NCBI GenBank assembly: GCA_020853775.1
Contig: JADYYH010000057.1
Location: 1-45,079, forward strand
DNA from: Nitrospira sp.
Lineage (GTDB): Bacteria; Nitrospirota; Nitrospiria; Nitrospirales; Nitrospiraceae
Length of the DNA stretch: 45,079 nt
Direction: 5' to 3'
Shown here: one piece after another, positions 34,609 through 42,726 of the stretch
Position numbering within the stretch: the first letter of the stretch is position 1
How the letters are laid out: each line of letters opens with the position of its first letter
Translations under genes and position numbers: made by a program
The notes under the pieces: generated by a model
Database searches by the model: none
Seen by the model: only the letters and a program-made list of their open reading frames with translations
What the model was told of the DNA's origin: nothing

Positions 34609-35577
34609 GTGACATGTGCATTCCTACACGTGGCGTGTGGCACCAAGGCGCCAGGAGGCTTTCGGAACAGGCTCTCCTGGGGCATGGTTCTTTTTCTATT
34701 GGCCTTGCCAATCGCGAGCCCCGTCTTCGCGACGGACGTCATCATTCTCAAATCTTCCGACATCGCGGCCTACAATCAAGCCATCACTGGCTTCAAAGCC
34801 GCCATTCCACCCGGAATCAACCTGTCCGAATACGACTTGCAAGGAGACCTGGAGAAGGGTCGGAAACTGGCGCGAAAGATCCGCGCCTCCGATCCGGCAT
34901 TGGTCTTCGCCGTCGGATTGAAGGCGTCGAAGGCCGCGCAACTCGAGATCGTCGACATCCCCGTTGTGTACGCTATGGTGTTGGACCCGGCCAAATATGG
35001 TCTCAACGCCCAGAACATGACCGGGGTCCTGCTGGAGGTTCCGGCGGAACGGCAACTGGCCATGATCCGAAACCTGCTCCCTCAACTCACACACATCGGC
35101 ACGCTCTATGACCCGGCTAAAACATCGACGCTCATTGACGAAGCCAGGCGTCTGCTGAAACTGAGCGCGACCGAACTTGTTCCCATGCAAATCAGCAGTG
35201 AGCGGGATGTTCCCGGAAGCCTGCGCGCGTTACTGCCTTCGGTCGATGCCCTGTGGCTGGTTCCCGATTCGACCGTGCTGACCGACGAATCTCTACGCTT
35301 CATATTGAATACGGCGCTGGAAGCCCGGGTACCGGTCATCGGGTTCTCACGCGAATTCGCGCGGAGCGGCGCATTACTGTGCCTGTCCGTCAATTATGCC
35401 GACATCGGACGGCAAGCCGGACAACTCACTCGCAAGCTCCTCGACGGTCAGCTGTCGCTGCCGATGAAGCCCTGGCACCCCGACCGCATCGAAACCAGCT
35501 TGAACCTCAAAACGGCCAAATTCCTCGGCATCGACATTCCTCGCGAACTCGAGCAAAAGGCCGACGAGCTGTATTGA
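34609..35577 (+). CDS. periplasmic binding protein, ABC_sub_bind (PF04392) type
   Basis: 322 aa from the GTG at 34609 (GAGGA upstream); ATG 34684 gives a shorter version with a normal signal peptide (MVLFLLALPIASPVFA). The core (MTGVLLEVPAERQLAMIRNLLPQ, IGTLYDP, LWLVPDSTVL, VPVIGFSREFARSGALLCLSVNYADIGRQAGQL) is the ABC_sub_bind fold, related to periplasmic LacI-like binding proteins. No ABC permease or ATPase gene is nearby. Its stop codon overlaps the start of a membrane histidine kinase (TGATG), so it probably serves as a ligand-binding sensor subunit. Ligand unknown. Confidence 0.82.
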   Translation: MTCAFLHVACGTKAPGGFRNRLSWGMVLFLLALPIASPVFATDVIILKSSDIAAYNQAITGFKAAIPPGINLSEYDLQGDLEKGRKLARKIRASDPALVFAVGLKASKAAQLEIVDIPVVYAMVLDPAKYGLNAQNMTGVLLEVPAERQLAMIRNLLPQLTHIGTLYDPAKTSTLIDEARRLLKLSATELVPMQISSERDVPGSLRALLPSVDALWLVPDSTVLTDESLRFILNTALEARVPVIGFSREFARSGALLCLSVNYADIGRQAGQLTRKLLDGQLSLPMKPWHPDRIETSLNLKTAKFLGIDIPRELEQKADELY

Positions 35578-37889
35578 TGAAAGGACCGCTTGTGAAAGAT
35601 CCCACCCGTCTTGCCGCACCGCCGTTCCTCCCGAACGGTCTGAAGCGGTTCGTCAGCCTCCGGACCAAGTTCGTCGTCTTTTTCAGCCTGATCATCATCC
35701 TCACCTGTTCAGGCATGAGTTGGTATTTCATCCACAGCAAACGCGTCGCCATGACCGAACGGGTGCAGGACTTGGGCAGCATCCTGGTGAAGAATCTTGC
35801 GCACAATGTCCGGTATGGCATCATTCTCGAAGATCGAGTGATTCTGGAACAATTCATTGACGGAGTCCTCGGCGTGGATGAAGTCGTGTACGCGCAGGTG
35901 ACCGGCGCCGACGGTCAGGTGTTAGCCGCAAAGAGCAAAGGCAAATTGAAGACTCCGTTGGGGACGGTGCGCGCGGCCGATCAACCGTTTTACCCGAGCG
36001 CGGCTCTGGCGGCATCGCTGATCAAGCATCCGACCCCCGAGCCGACCGTGACGCGGCTCCGGCTCATCGGCGAGAGCACCATCCCATTCCAAGATGATGA
36101 CGCGACGCTGCGCGTATCGACTGCCGGAATGCGAGAAGAAACCTTTTACGATTTTGCCCTTCCGGTGCTCAAACGCGCGGAGCCTCGACTGGAGGCGCTG
36201 GCACTTCAAGAGGAGGAGACGCACAAAACCCGTACGCCTCCATCGGTAGCGCCGGCCTTTGGCGTCGTCCAGATCGGCCTGACCGAGGTGCCGATGCAAC
36301 GGGAACTGGCGGAAGTGCTGCGAACCTTTCTGCTTCTCACCTTGGGCATCATTACGGCCGGCATTCTGTTCACCAATCTGCTTGCGCGCCGCATCATTAC
36401 GCCCTTGCGCAATCTTGCGGCAGGAGCACGGAAAGTAGGAGAAGGCGATCTCTCCACGTTTGTCGTCCCCACCACAGAAGATGAAGTCGGCCAGCTGACA
36501 GCCCTCTTTAACGTGATGACGAAGTCCCTGCAGGAACGCAATCAGGCCATCTCCGCCAACCTCGAAACCATCCGCCGTCATGTCACCCAGCTGACGACCT
36601 TGAATCAATCCAGCGCAGCGATTACGTCCACCCTCGACCTCGATCGCCTCCTTTCCACCGTGCTCCAGCTGCTCAGTGAAAATCTCGGGTTTGCCAGGAT
36701 GGTCCTGTTTTTGTGGGACAGCGAGCGCGGCATCGCCACAGTCGGACAAATGCTCGGGATGCCCCCAGAGGCGGAGGAGGCGGCGAGGCGCCTGGTCATT
36801 CCGGTGCAGGAGGACGGCGGGTTCGCCGCGGAAATCCTCCTGCACGGGAAACCCGTCCTGGTCCCGAATATTGAGACCGTCGCCGACCGTATCTCTCCTC
36901 CCGTCCTGCCCTGGCTTCGCCAGGTAGGATTGTCGTCCTTCGTCGCCGTCCCGCTCCGCAGCCAGCAGCGCATTCTCGGGTACATCGGGGCCGACCGGGG
37001 AACACAGCCCTGCACTCAGGAAGATCTTGACCTGCTCGTCACGATTGCGAGCCATGTGGCCGTCGCGGTGGACAACGCGCGGGCCTATACCGAACTGGCC
37101 ACTCTGACGGAACATCTCGAAGGACGCGTGCAGGAACGGACGCATGAATTGCAGTCTGTCAACGAACGCCTGCAAGACCACGATCAACGACGTTCGAAAT
37201 TCGTCTCCGTGGCCTCTCACGAATTGCGCACGCCGATGACTTCCATTAAAGGGTTCGTCGAGAACATGCTGGATGGACTGACCGGACAACTATCGGAGCG
37301 GCAGGAGCACTATCTGCAACGTGTCAAACACAACGTGGATCGCCTGACGAGGATCATCAATCAATTGCTCGATTGGTCGCGCCTGGATGTCGGACGCATC
37401 GACATCAAGCCGGAGTGCTTGTCCATCGATGCCTTCGTCCGGGATGTGGTGGAGAGTTTTCAGACGCTGGCGGCAGAAAAATCCATTACGCTCGACGTGC
37501 TCCCCTGCGAGCAGCCCCTCGCGGTCTATGCCGACCGTGACAAACTTGAGCAAATTCTGTGGAATCTCGTCGGTAACGCCATCAAGTTCACGCCGCATGC
37601 CGGACACGTCTCCGTGCGATGCAGTGCTCATGATGCACGCTTCGCCCAAATTACCGTCGCGGACACCGGCTGTGGAATTGCCTCTGACGAGTTGCCGCTG
37701 GTGTTTAACGAATTTTCCAAGGTGGAATCCGCCATGCCGACCTCGCAAGGCGCCCAGCTCGGCCTCTTCATCACGAAAAGCCTCGTCACCCTGCACGGCG
37801 GTCAGATGTGGGTAGAGAGTCGATTGGGTACGGGAACACAGTTCTCCTTCACCTTGCCGCTCGCCACCACACCACCGCCCAAACTGTAG
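35577..37889 (+). CDS. membrane histidine kinase: periplasmic sensor, HAMP, GAF, HisKA, HATPase
   Basis: 770 aa from the ATG at 35577; the open frame upstream lies over the binding-protein gene and is not used. Helix at about 33-52, periplasmic region to about 250, second helix about 252-271, HAMP (RRIITPLRNLAAGARKVGEGDLS), GAF (about 350-500), coiled coil, HisKA with H548 (SHELRTPMTSIKGF) and HATPase_c (N-box LVGNAIKFT, DTGCGIAS, QLGLFITKSL). The G2 box is QLGLFI, slightly degenerate for GLGL. There is no receiver. It is coupled with the upstream binding protein, which probably docks on the periplasmic loop. Output may go to the REC-containing proteins on either side. Confidence 0.88.
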   Translation: MKGPLVKDPTRLAAPPFLPNGLKRFVSLRTKFVVFFSLIIILTCSGMSWYFIHSKRVAMTERVQDLGSILVKNLAHNVRYGIILEDRVILEQFIDGVLGVDEVVYAQVTGADGQVLAAKSKGKLKTPLGTVRAADQPFYPSAALAASLIKHPTPEPTVTRLRLIGESTIPFQDDDATLRVSTAGMREETFYDFALPVLKRAEPRLEALALQEEETHKTRTPPSVAPAFGVVQIGLTEVPMQRELAEVLRTFLLLTLGIITAGILFTNLLARRIITPLRNLAAGARKVGEGDLSTFVVPTTEDEVGQLTALFNVMTKSLQERNQAISANLETIRRHVTQLTTLNQSSAAITSTLDLDRLLSTVLQLLSENLGFARMVLFLWDSERGIATVGQMLGMPPEAEEAARRLVIPVQEDGGFAAEILLHGKPVLVPNIETVADRISPPVLPWLRQVGLSSFVAVPLRSQQRILGYIGADRGTQPCTQEDLDLLVTIASHVAVAVDNARAYTELATLTEHLEGRVQERTHELQSVNERLQDHDQRRSKFVSVASHELRTPMTSIKGFVENMLDGLTGQLSERQEHYLQRVKHNVDRLTRIINQLLDWSRLDVGRIDIKPECLSIDAFVRDVVESFQTLAAEKSITLDVLPCEQPLAVYADRDKLEQILWNLVGNAIKFTPHAGHVSVRCSAHDARFAQITVADTGCGIASDELPLVFNEFSKVESAMPTSQGAQLGLFITKSLVTLHGGQMWVESRLGTGTQFSFTLPLATTPPPKL

Positions 37890-37927
37890 AGCCGCTCGTC
37901 CCCCGACTCGACATCGCTCTACTCCCT

Positions 37928-37943
37928 GTATCCGATCCGATAA
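37928..37943. promoter_or_regulatory. single GTATC-N6-GATAA site before the REC-PAS kinase
   Basis: GTATCCGATCCGATAA matches the sites of pairs A-C at nine of ten arm positions and has the inner CGATCC shared with the second sites of A and B. No partner is present 21 bp to either side and no sigma-54 element follows. It may be a diverged site or chance. Confidence 0.35.
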
Positions 37944-38025
37944 TAGCCGCATTGTTTTGCACGGCCACCACCGGACTGGCCCCGATTATCCGTCTGTCAG
38001 AATGTTTCCCTTCACTGGAGAATCA

Positions 38026-40863
38026 ATGAGTTGTTCATCCACGTCGGATACGTATCAACCTGCTGATTTCGGCATGGGTATTGCGGACATCACTCACGCA
38101 GGATCTTTCACAAGCCAGAGTGGCCTCACCGTGCATACCGCCGTACTCATTGTTGACGACGATCGGGATATCCGGGAATCCCTCACCGACATGCTGCGGC
38201 ATGAAGGTTATCTGGTCGAGAGCGCGGGGTCTGGACATGAGGCGCTGTCACAGGCCAAACACCGGCAGTACGGCGCGGCCATCCTCGATATTCAGCTGCC
38301 GGATCTCAACGGACTCTCGGTGCTGAAAGTGCTGATGGAGTTGGACGCCTCGCTCCCCGTGATTATTCTGACGGGAAACGCCACGTCCGAGAACACCATC
38401 GGTTCGCTCGCCAAAGGCGCATTTGCCTATCTGACCAAACCGTACAACGCGCAGGAACTGAAGGCCGTCATTCGCCGAGCCGTTTCAGTCAAAGGGCTCG
38501 CGGTACGCGCCGAACATGTCGAGGACGCGCTGCATGCCAGCGAAGAGCGATTTCGCGCGCTGGTGGAATCGGCAACCGACGCCATGGTCCTGGCTGACCA
38601 CTACGGCCATATCATCTGGTGGAACGGGGCGGCGGAACGGATGTTCGGATATTCCAAACGGGAAGCCCTCGGGCAGTCTCTCGTCATGCTGATGCCGGAA
38701 CGCTTCCGTGCGGCGCACGACGCCGGGATCATGCGCCTTCGCAACGGATCGCCCGCGAAAATGATCGGGAAAACCGTTGAATTGGTTGGTCTGACCAAAA
38801 CCGGAGACGAGTTTCCCATCGAGCTCTCCTTGGCCTCCTGGCGCGCCAAGGAGGGCGCATTTTTCAGTGGAATCATCCGCAACATCACCCGACGCAAAAA
38901 GGCCGAAGACTCCGTTGTCCGGCTCAGTCACCAGAACGCCTTGATTCTCGATGCCGCCGGAGAAGGCATTTTCGGGCTCGACCTCGAAGGACGCACGACC
39001 TTCGTGAACGCCACGGCGGTGCGAATGCTGGAGTGGAGTGCTGCCGAATTGATCGGCAAACCCTTAGTGCCGCTCCTGCATAGACGTGATGATGCGGCTA
39101 CCGAGCCGGGCTCGGACCCCTTATGTCTTTCCGCGGCAGTACGCGACGGAGCCGTGCACCGCGTTCAAAACGACCTGTTCATCAGCAAAAGCGGGGCGTC
39201 GTTCCCGGTCCAATACGTCACCAGTCCGATCCGTGAACAGGATCGTCCCGTGGGCGTGGTGGTGGTCTTTCAGGATATTACCGCCCGGAAGCAGCTGGAA
39301 GGTTTGCAGCAGGCGCAACTTTCCATCAGTCATATCCTCGCGCAGACCGGCACGCTGGAAGAAGTCGTTCCACAATTGCTCCGTGTAATCGGAGAAATGG
39401 GCCCATGGGACATGACCCTTTTCTGGCACAAAGAGTCGATGAACGAGCGGCTGGCCTGTGAGGCCACGTGGATCCGGCCATCGTGCCGATGGGATGAGTT
39501 CGCCGCGATCTGCCGGAACAGCGAGTTCCCTCCGGGAATGGATTTTCCTGGCCTGGTCTGGAGCACGAAACTCCCGCTGTGGATCCCCGACGCGTTGACG
39601 GATGCTCGCTTCACGCGCGCCCCGACGGCCGCCCGGCTGGGGATACACGGAGCCTGCCTCATCCCCATCCGGACCGGGAGTGTCATCCATGGTGTGCTGG
39701 AACTCTATGCCGACAAGCCTCGCCCTCCTGATCGCCAACTCATCCACATCCTGACCGATACCGGCATGAAGATCGGACAATTTATCGACCGCGCGCAGGC
39801 CGGTGCTGCATTACGCGCGACCCATCGTATGACACAGAATGTGCTGGCCAGTCTGCCAGGCGCTATTTTGCTCTGTGGCCGAGATTTACAGATCCAGTAT
39901 GCCAATACCCTGGCGCATCACTACTTCGGCGTTGCGGGCGCATCCTTAGTGAGCCGACCTTTGTGTGAATGCCTCGCGCTCAGTGAAGCCGCGACGCAAC
40001 AATTGCTCAAGGAATGGGCGAGGCTCAATGCCGACTCACCGCACCAGACTCCCGAGCGCGAATGCCAAGTCGCCTCACGGCTCTATCGGTATCGCTTCTT
40101 CCCGGTGGCCACGCCCGACACCGCCCAATATCAGATCGGCATGGTGCTGTGGGATGTCACCGACGACAAACATCTCCAGGATCAACTGATCCAATCGGAA
40201 AAACTCACCAGTCTGGGCACGATGGTGTCGGGGATGGCGCACGAGATCAACAACCCCGCCCAGGCCATACTCAGCATGGCCGAACTGATTCAAGAGGAAA
40301 AAGACCCGGCGATGATTCAGGAATTTGCCGCCGACATCGTGGGCTACGCACGCCACGTCTCCAATGTGGTGCGCGATTTCGCCGGCTATGCCCGTTCCGC
40401 CGGCGGTGATGGGGAAACGGAGATCGATGTGGCCGAGCGGCTGATGGAGGCGGTCAAAATGGCGCGCCGCGGCCCCCATTTCGGCTACGTCGATGTCGTC
40501 ACCCGGTTCGACGGCCCCACGTTTCTGCTCGCGCGCAAGAGTGAAATCGATCAGGTCTTCGTCAACCTAATCAATAATGCCACCCAAGCCATGAACGGGA
40601 CCGGGAGCCTGACCTTAGGCGCGGTTCAAGACGGTGCGTGGATCGAGGTGACGATATCCGACAACGGGCCGGGCATTCCTGCTGCCGTGCGACCGCGTAT
40701 TTTTGATCCGTTCTTTACGACCAAGGCGCCGGGAAAGGGGACGGGGTTGGGTCTCAGCATCGTGCATAAGATCGTGACCCGGCATGCAGGCACGATTACC
40801 GTGGACAGCACCGAAGGGCAAGGCACCACGTTCAGGCTACGTTTTCCGGCCTTGTCGCAGTGA
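38026..40863 (+). CDS. hybrid histidine kinase: receiver, PAS, PAS, GAF, PAS, HisKA, HATPase
   Basis: 945 aa from the ATG at 38026 (GGAG six bases upstream); ATG 38002 is an alternative. Receiver first (about 40-160; D88, KPYN), then two PAS units closely related to those of the 31429 protein, a GAF-like segment (about 430-590, LSISHILAQTGTLEEVVPQLLRVIGEMGPWDM), a third PAS (about 605-715) and a kinase core of the HEINNP type with H739. HATPase has NLINNATQAM, DNGPGIP and GKGTGLGLSI. No transmembrane helix, so cytoplasmic. A kinase with a leading receiver is typical of branched phosphorelays, and the 35577 kinase could be upstream of it. A single GTATC site lies in the leader. Confidence 0.88.
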   Translation: MSCSSTSDTYQPADFGMGIADITHAGSFTSQSGLTVHTAVLIVDDDRDIRESLTDMLRHEGYLVESAGSGHEALSQAKHRQYGAAILDIQLPDLNGLSVLKVLMELDASLPVIILTGNATSENTIGSLAKGAFAYLTKPYNAQELKAVIRRAVSVKGLAVRAEHVEDALHASEERFRALVESATDAMVLADHYGHIIWWNGAAERMFGYSKREALGQSLVMLMPERFRAAHDAGIMRLRNGSPAKMIGKTVELVGLTKTGDEFPIELSLASWRAKEGAFFSGIIRNITRRKKAEDSVVRLSHQNALILDAAGEGIFGLDLEGRTTFVNATAVRMLEWSAAELIGKPLVPLLHRRDDAATEPGSDPLCLSAAVRDGAVHRVQNDLFISKSGASFPVQYVTSPIREQDRPVGVVVVFQDITARKQLEGLQQAQLSISHILAQTGTLEEVVPQLLRVIGEMGPWDMTLFWHKESMNERLACEATWIRPSCRWDEFAAICRNSEFPPGMDFPGLVWSTKLPLWIPDALTDARFTRAPTAARLGIHGACLIPIRTGSVIHGVLELYADKPRPPDRQLIHILTDTGMKIGQFIDRAQAGAALRATHRMTQNVLASLPGAILLCGRDLQIQYANTLAHHYFGVAGASLVSRPLCECLALSEAATQQLLKEWARLNADSPHQTPERECQVASRLYRYRFFPVATPDTAQYQIGMVLWDVTDDKHLQDQLIQSEKLTSLGTMVSGMAHEINNPAQAILSMAELIQEEKDPAMIQEFAADIVGYARHVSNVVRDFAGYARSAGGDGETEIDVAERLMEAVKMARRGPHFGYVDVVTRFDGPTFLLARKSEIDQVFVNLINNATQAMNGTGSLTLGAVQDGAWIEVTISDNGPGIPAAVRPRIFDPFFTTKAPGKGTGLGLSIVHKIVTRHAGTITVDSTEGQGTTFRLRFPALSQ

Positions 40864-40906
40864 GGGGAAGGGAGCACAAGCCGCCGACGGGGCCAGGCCG
40901 GCAGTC

Positions 40907-41671
40907 TTATGCGCGGGAACGAGAGGCAGAATAGGCGCGCTTAAACACGGATCGTAATCCGAAGTAGGCGAACGAGTCCTTCAGATTGGAATAGAGGCGT
41001 TTAAACGCGCCCATGTCGGGATTGGTCACGTACTCCAGGGTCAGCACGATCCGCTCCTCTTGAGCGCCGAGCGGCGTCACGGCATGCCAGAGCTTGTCGC
41101 CGTTGAAGATCACCAGATCTCCAGGCGCCGTGGCCAATTCCATATGTACCGGCTGCTTTCCCGGCACATCTTTGAACAGGTCGCACACGAGGCGGCACTG
41201 TTTCGACTGATCCAATAATCCCAGCAGGATCGTGTACCGCGCCCCTTTATAGTAGGAGGTATCGTAATGGTACCCGATGTGGTCGCCGGCCTCCGTGTAG
41301 TAATACAGCGCACAGGAATGCGGATCGTTGTCTGGGCAGAGCAGAAGATTGACCTTGGTCAACCGGTTGAGCATGGCTCGAAAGGCATCGGAGCGATACA
41401 GGTCCATGAACTGCGGCGCCTGCTCCCTCACCGTATAATAACTAACGCTGCCACCCTTCTTATGGCCGGGAATATAGTTCCGGTTCAGCCCGGATTTCAG
41501 CGTCTGCGCCTGTGACGTCAGCTCGGCCTCGACGAACTCCTGCGGCAGAAACTGAGGAATGTACAGAAACTCGTTCTGCGCCCAGTAGTCCCGCTCCAAT
41601 CGATCGAGATCCAGGGCCGCAATAGCCCGATCCACTGCTTCGGTCACGCCGCTCATACAGGCTTGCGTCAT
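40907..41671 (-). CDS. 2-oxoglutarate/Fe(II)-dependent oxygenase
   Basis: 254 aa. Facial triad H135-x-D137 (GYHYDTSYY) and H196 (KLWHAVTP) with the 2-oxoglutarate arginine R207 (EERIVLTLEY), as in prolyl-4-hydroxylase-like and related double-stranded beta-helix oxygenases. Cytosolic, no signal peptide. GAGGGAAG lies just before the ATG. It lies convergent to the kinase at 38026 and 333 bp before lolA in the same direction. The substrate is unknown; hydroxylation of a small molecule or protein side chain is typical. Confidence 0.82.
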   Translation of the reverse strand: MTQACMSGVTEAVDRAIAALDLDRLERDYWAQNEFLYIPQFLPQEFVEAELTSQAQTLKSGLNRNYIPGHKKGGSVSYYTVREQAPQFMDLYRSDAFRAMLNRLTKVNLLLCPDNDPHSCALYYYTEAGDHIGYHYDTSYYKGARYTILLGLLDQSKQCRLVCDLFKDVPGKQPVHMELATAPGDLVIFNGDKLWHAVTPLGAQEERIVLTLEYVTNPDMGAFKRLYSNLKDSFAYFGLRSVFKRAYSASRSRA

Positions 41672-41764
41672 ACTTCCCTCGCCACGTCTTGATTTACGAT
41701 TTCCCGCTCATCATTGTGTCGCGTTTGTTTCTTGGGCTCCTAAATAATTCTTCGTGCGCTCGCA
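41672..41764 (-). other. upstream region of the oxygenase gene
   Basis: No gene. It should hold the oxygenase promoter, but no convincing -35/-10 pair is seen. A weak -24/-12 match read on the minus strand (TGGCGCTCATTATGC at about 41830-41817) lies inside the repeat next to it. Confidence 0.3.
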
Positions 41765-41948
41765 GGATGCTCAACACGGCCGTCCAGCGAGGCCGCAGCG
41801 AGGTCCACGGCGCGAAGCATAATGAGCGCCACGTTTGTGGACGTCGGCGAGTCGGTGAGCCGGCAGTGTCTTGGGCCGAGTCGTACCCTTGTAGTACGTT
41901 GAGGTTCTCTGCGATCCGAGAACAATGCCGGCGGTCGTTTTCATCATC
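41765..41948. repeat. diverged palindromic intergenic element (copy 2)
   Basis: It aligns with the reverse complement of the 22093-22212 element. The first 38 bp (GGATGCTCAACACGGCCGTC...) differ at few positions, and the last 65 bp hold GTACCCTTG(T/C)(A/G)GTACGTTGAG, CGAGAACAA and GGCGG...TTCATCATC. About 65 extra bases lie in the middle. It ends five bases before the 22-bp hairpin below. Confidence 0.6.
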
Positions 41949-41953
41949 TGCTG

Positions 41954-42004
41954 GCCCGGATTATTCATGAATGCCGTCGTGAGGCATTCATGAATAATCC
42001 GGGC
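41954..42004. repeat. perfect 22-bp inverted repeat, terminator-like, after lolA
   Basis: Arms at 41954-41975 and 41983-42004 (GCCCGGATTATTCATGAATG...) are perfectly complementary, with the loop GTCGTGA. The right arm touches the lolA stop codon, so on the minus strand the hairpin follows lolA directly. There is no U-run, so it may work as a Rho-dependent or processing signal, or be a mobile-repeat relic. Confidence 0.65.
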
Positions 42005-42726
42005 TAAGGTCGGCTCAACACCGGAGCCCGTACGATTTCTACATCGGCCGGGGCCTTGAAATCAAATAGGTCGTCCTTCAATCCGCTGTTCGGCTTCAGT
42101 TCTGAAAAATCAAACGTGGCAACGTTCCCGCTCACCTCATGCAGCGCGATGGTTTTGAGGAAGTAGGTCTTGGGCTGCACCTCGATGACAATTTTCTGAA
42201 TCGCGCGCTCCGGCTCGGCCCGTCCCTGCTTCGGAGTCAGCGAGACCAGGAGAATCCCCCCGGCTCCCCGCTCCTTGTTCGGCATCGGTTGGATATCGAA
42301 TTCCTCATCCAGCTTGGCGACACCCTGCAAGAGCTGCAACGGCGCCTGTGACGCGGCCATATAGGTAAGCTTGCCGACCAGCACCTGCTTGTGCTCCGGT
42401 ACGTACATTTTCACATCGTCTTTGTTGACGTAGATTTCTTCCGTGGCCGGTTCGATATAATCCCACCGCAATTTGCCAGGCTTCTTGATGTAAAAGTGGC
42501 CGGTCGAAATCACCGGCGTGGAGAATCCTTCGATCCTGGTTTTCTGCGTGAAAGACGCCTGCAAATCCTTGGTCTTTTCATACCGCGACTGAATGTTCTT
42601 CACCACTTCCTGCACTTCGTGCAGCGCCTGGAGGTCGACCGCCGGCTCATCCGGCTTCACCGGTTGCGCAAGGGCCGGCATTCCCGTCGCGAGCAGCCAC
42701 ACAAGAACGAACCATATCCGCATCAT
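42004..42726 (-). CDS. lolA: LolA periplasmic lipoprotein carrier
   Basis: 240 aa. Signal peptide (GMPALA-Q). The mature part has the LolA-family elements: IQSRYEKTKDLQASFTQKTR, a STGHFYIKKPGKLRWDYIEP block, and LEFDIQP-like core strands. LolA shuttles lipoproteins from LolCDE to LolB through the periplasm. The gene start overlaps the ftsK stop (ATGA), and the cluster ftsK-lolA is common in many Gram-negative bacteria. Slightly longer than the E. coli protein (203 aa), with an extended N-terminal helix. Confidence 0.88.
   Translation of the reverse strand: MMRIWFVLVWLLATGMPALAQPVKPDEPAVDLQALHEVQEVVKNIQSRYEKTKDLQASFTQKTRIEGFSTPVISTGHFYIKKPGKLRWDYIEPATEEIYVNKDDVKMYVPEHKQVLVGKLTYMAASQAPLQLLQGVAKLDEEFDIQPMPNKERGAGGILLVSLTPKQGRAEPERAIQKIVIEVQPKTYFLKTIALHEVSGNVATFDFSELKPNSGLKDDLFDFKAPADVEIVRAPVLSRP

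Noticed and set aside
35253-35576. N-terminal extension of the 35577 kinase frame
   Set aside because: It lies wholly inside the binding-protein gene in another frame; the ATG at 35577 gives a normal start with a membrane helix.
41817-41831. Minus-strand sigma-54-like match upstream of the oxygenase gene
   Set aside because: TGGCGCTCATTATGC is imperfect in both elements and lies within the intergenic repeat, so chance is likely.
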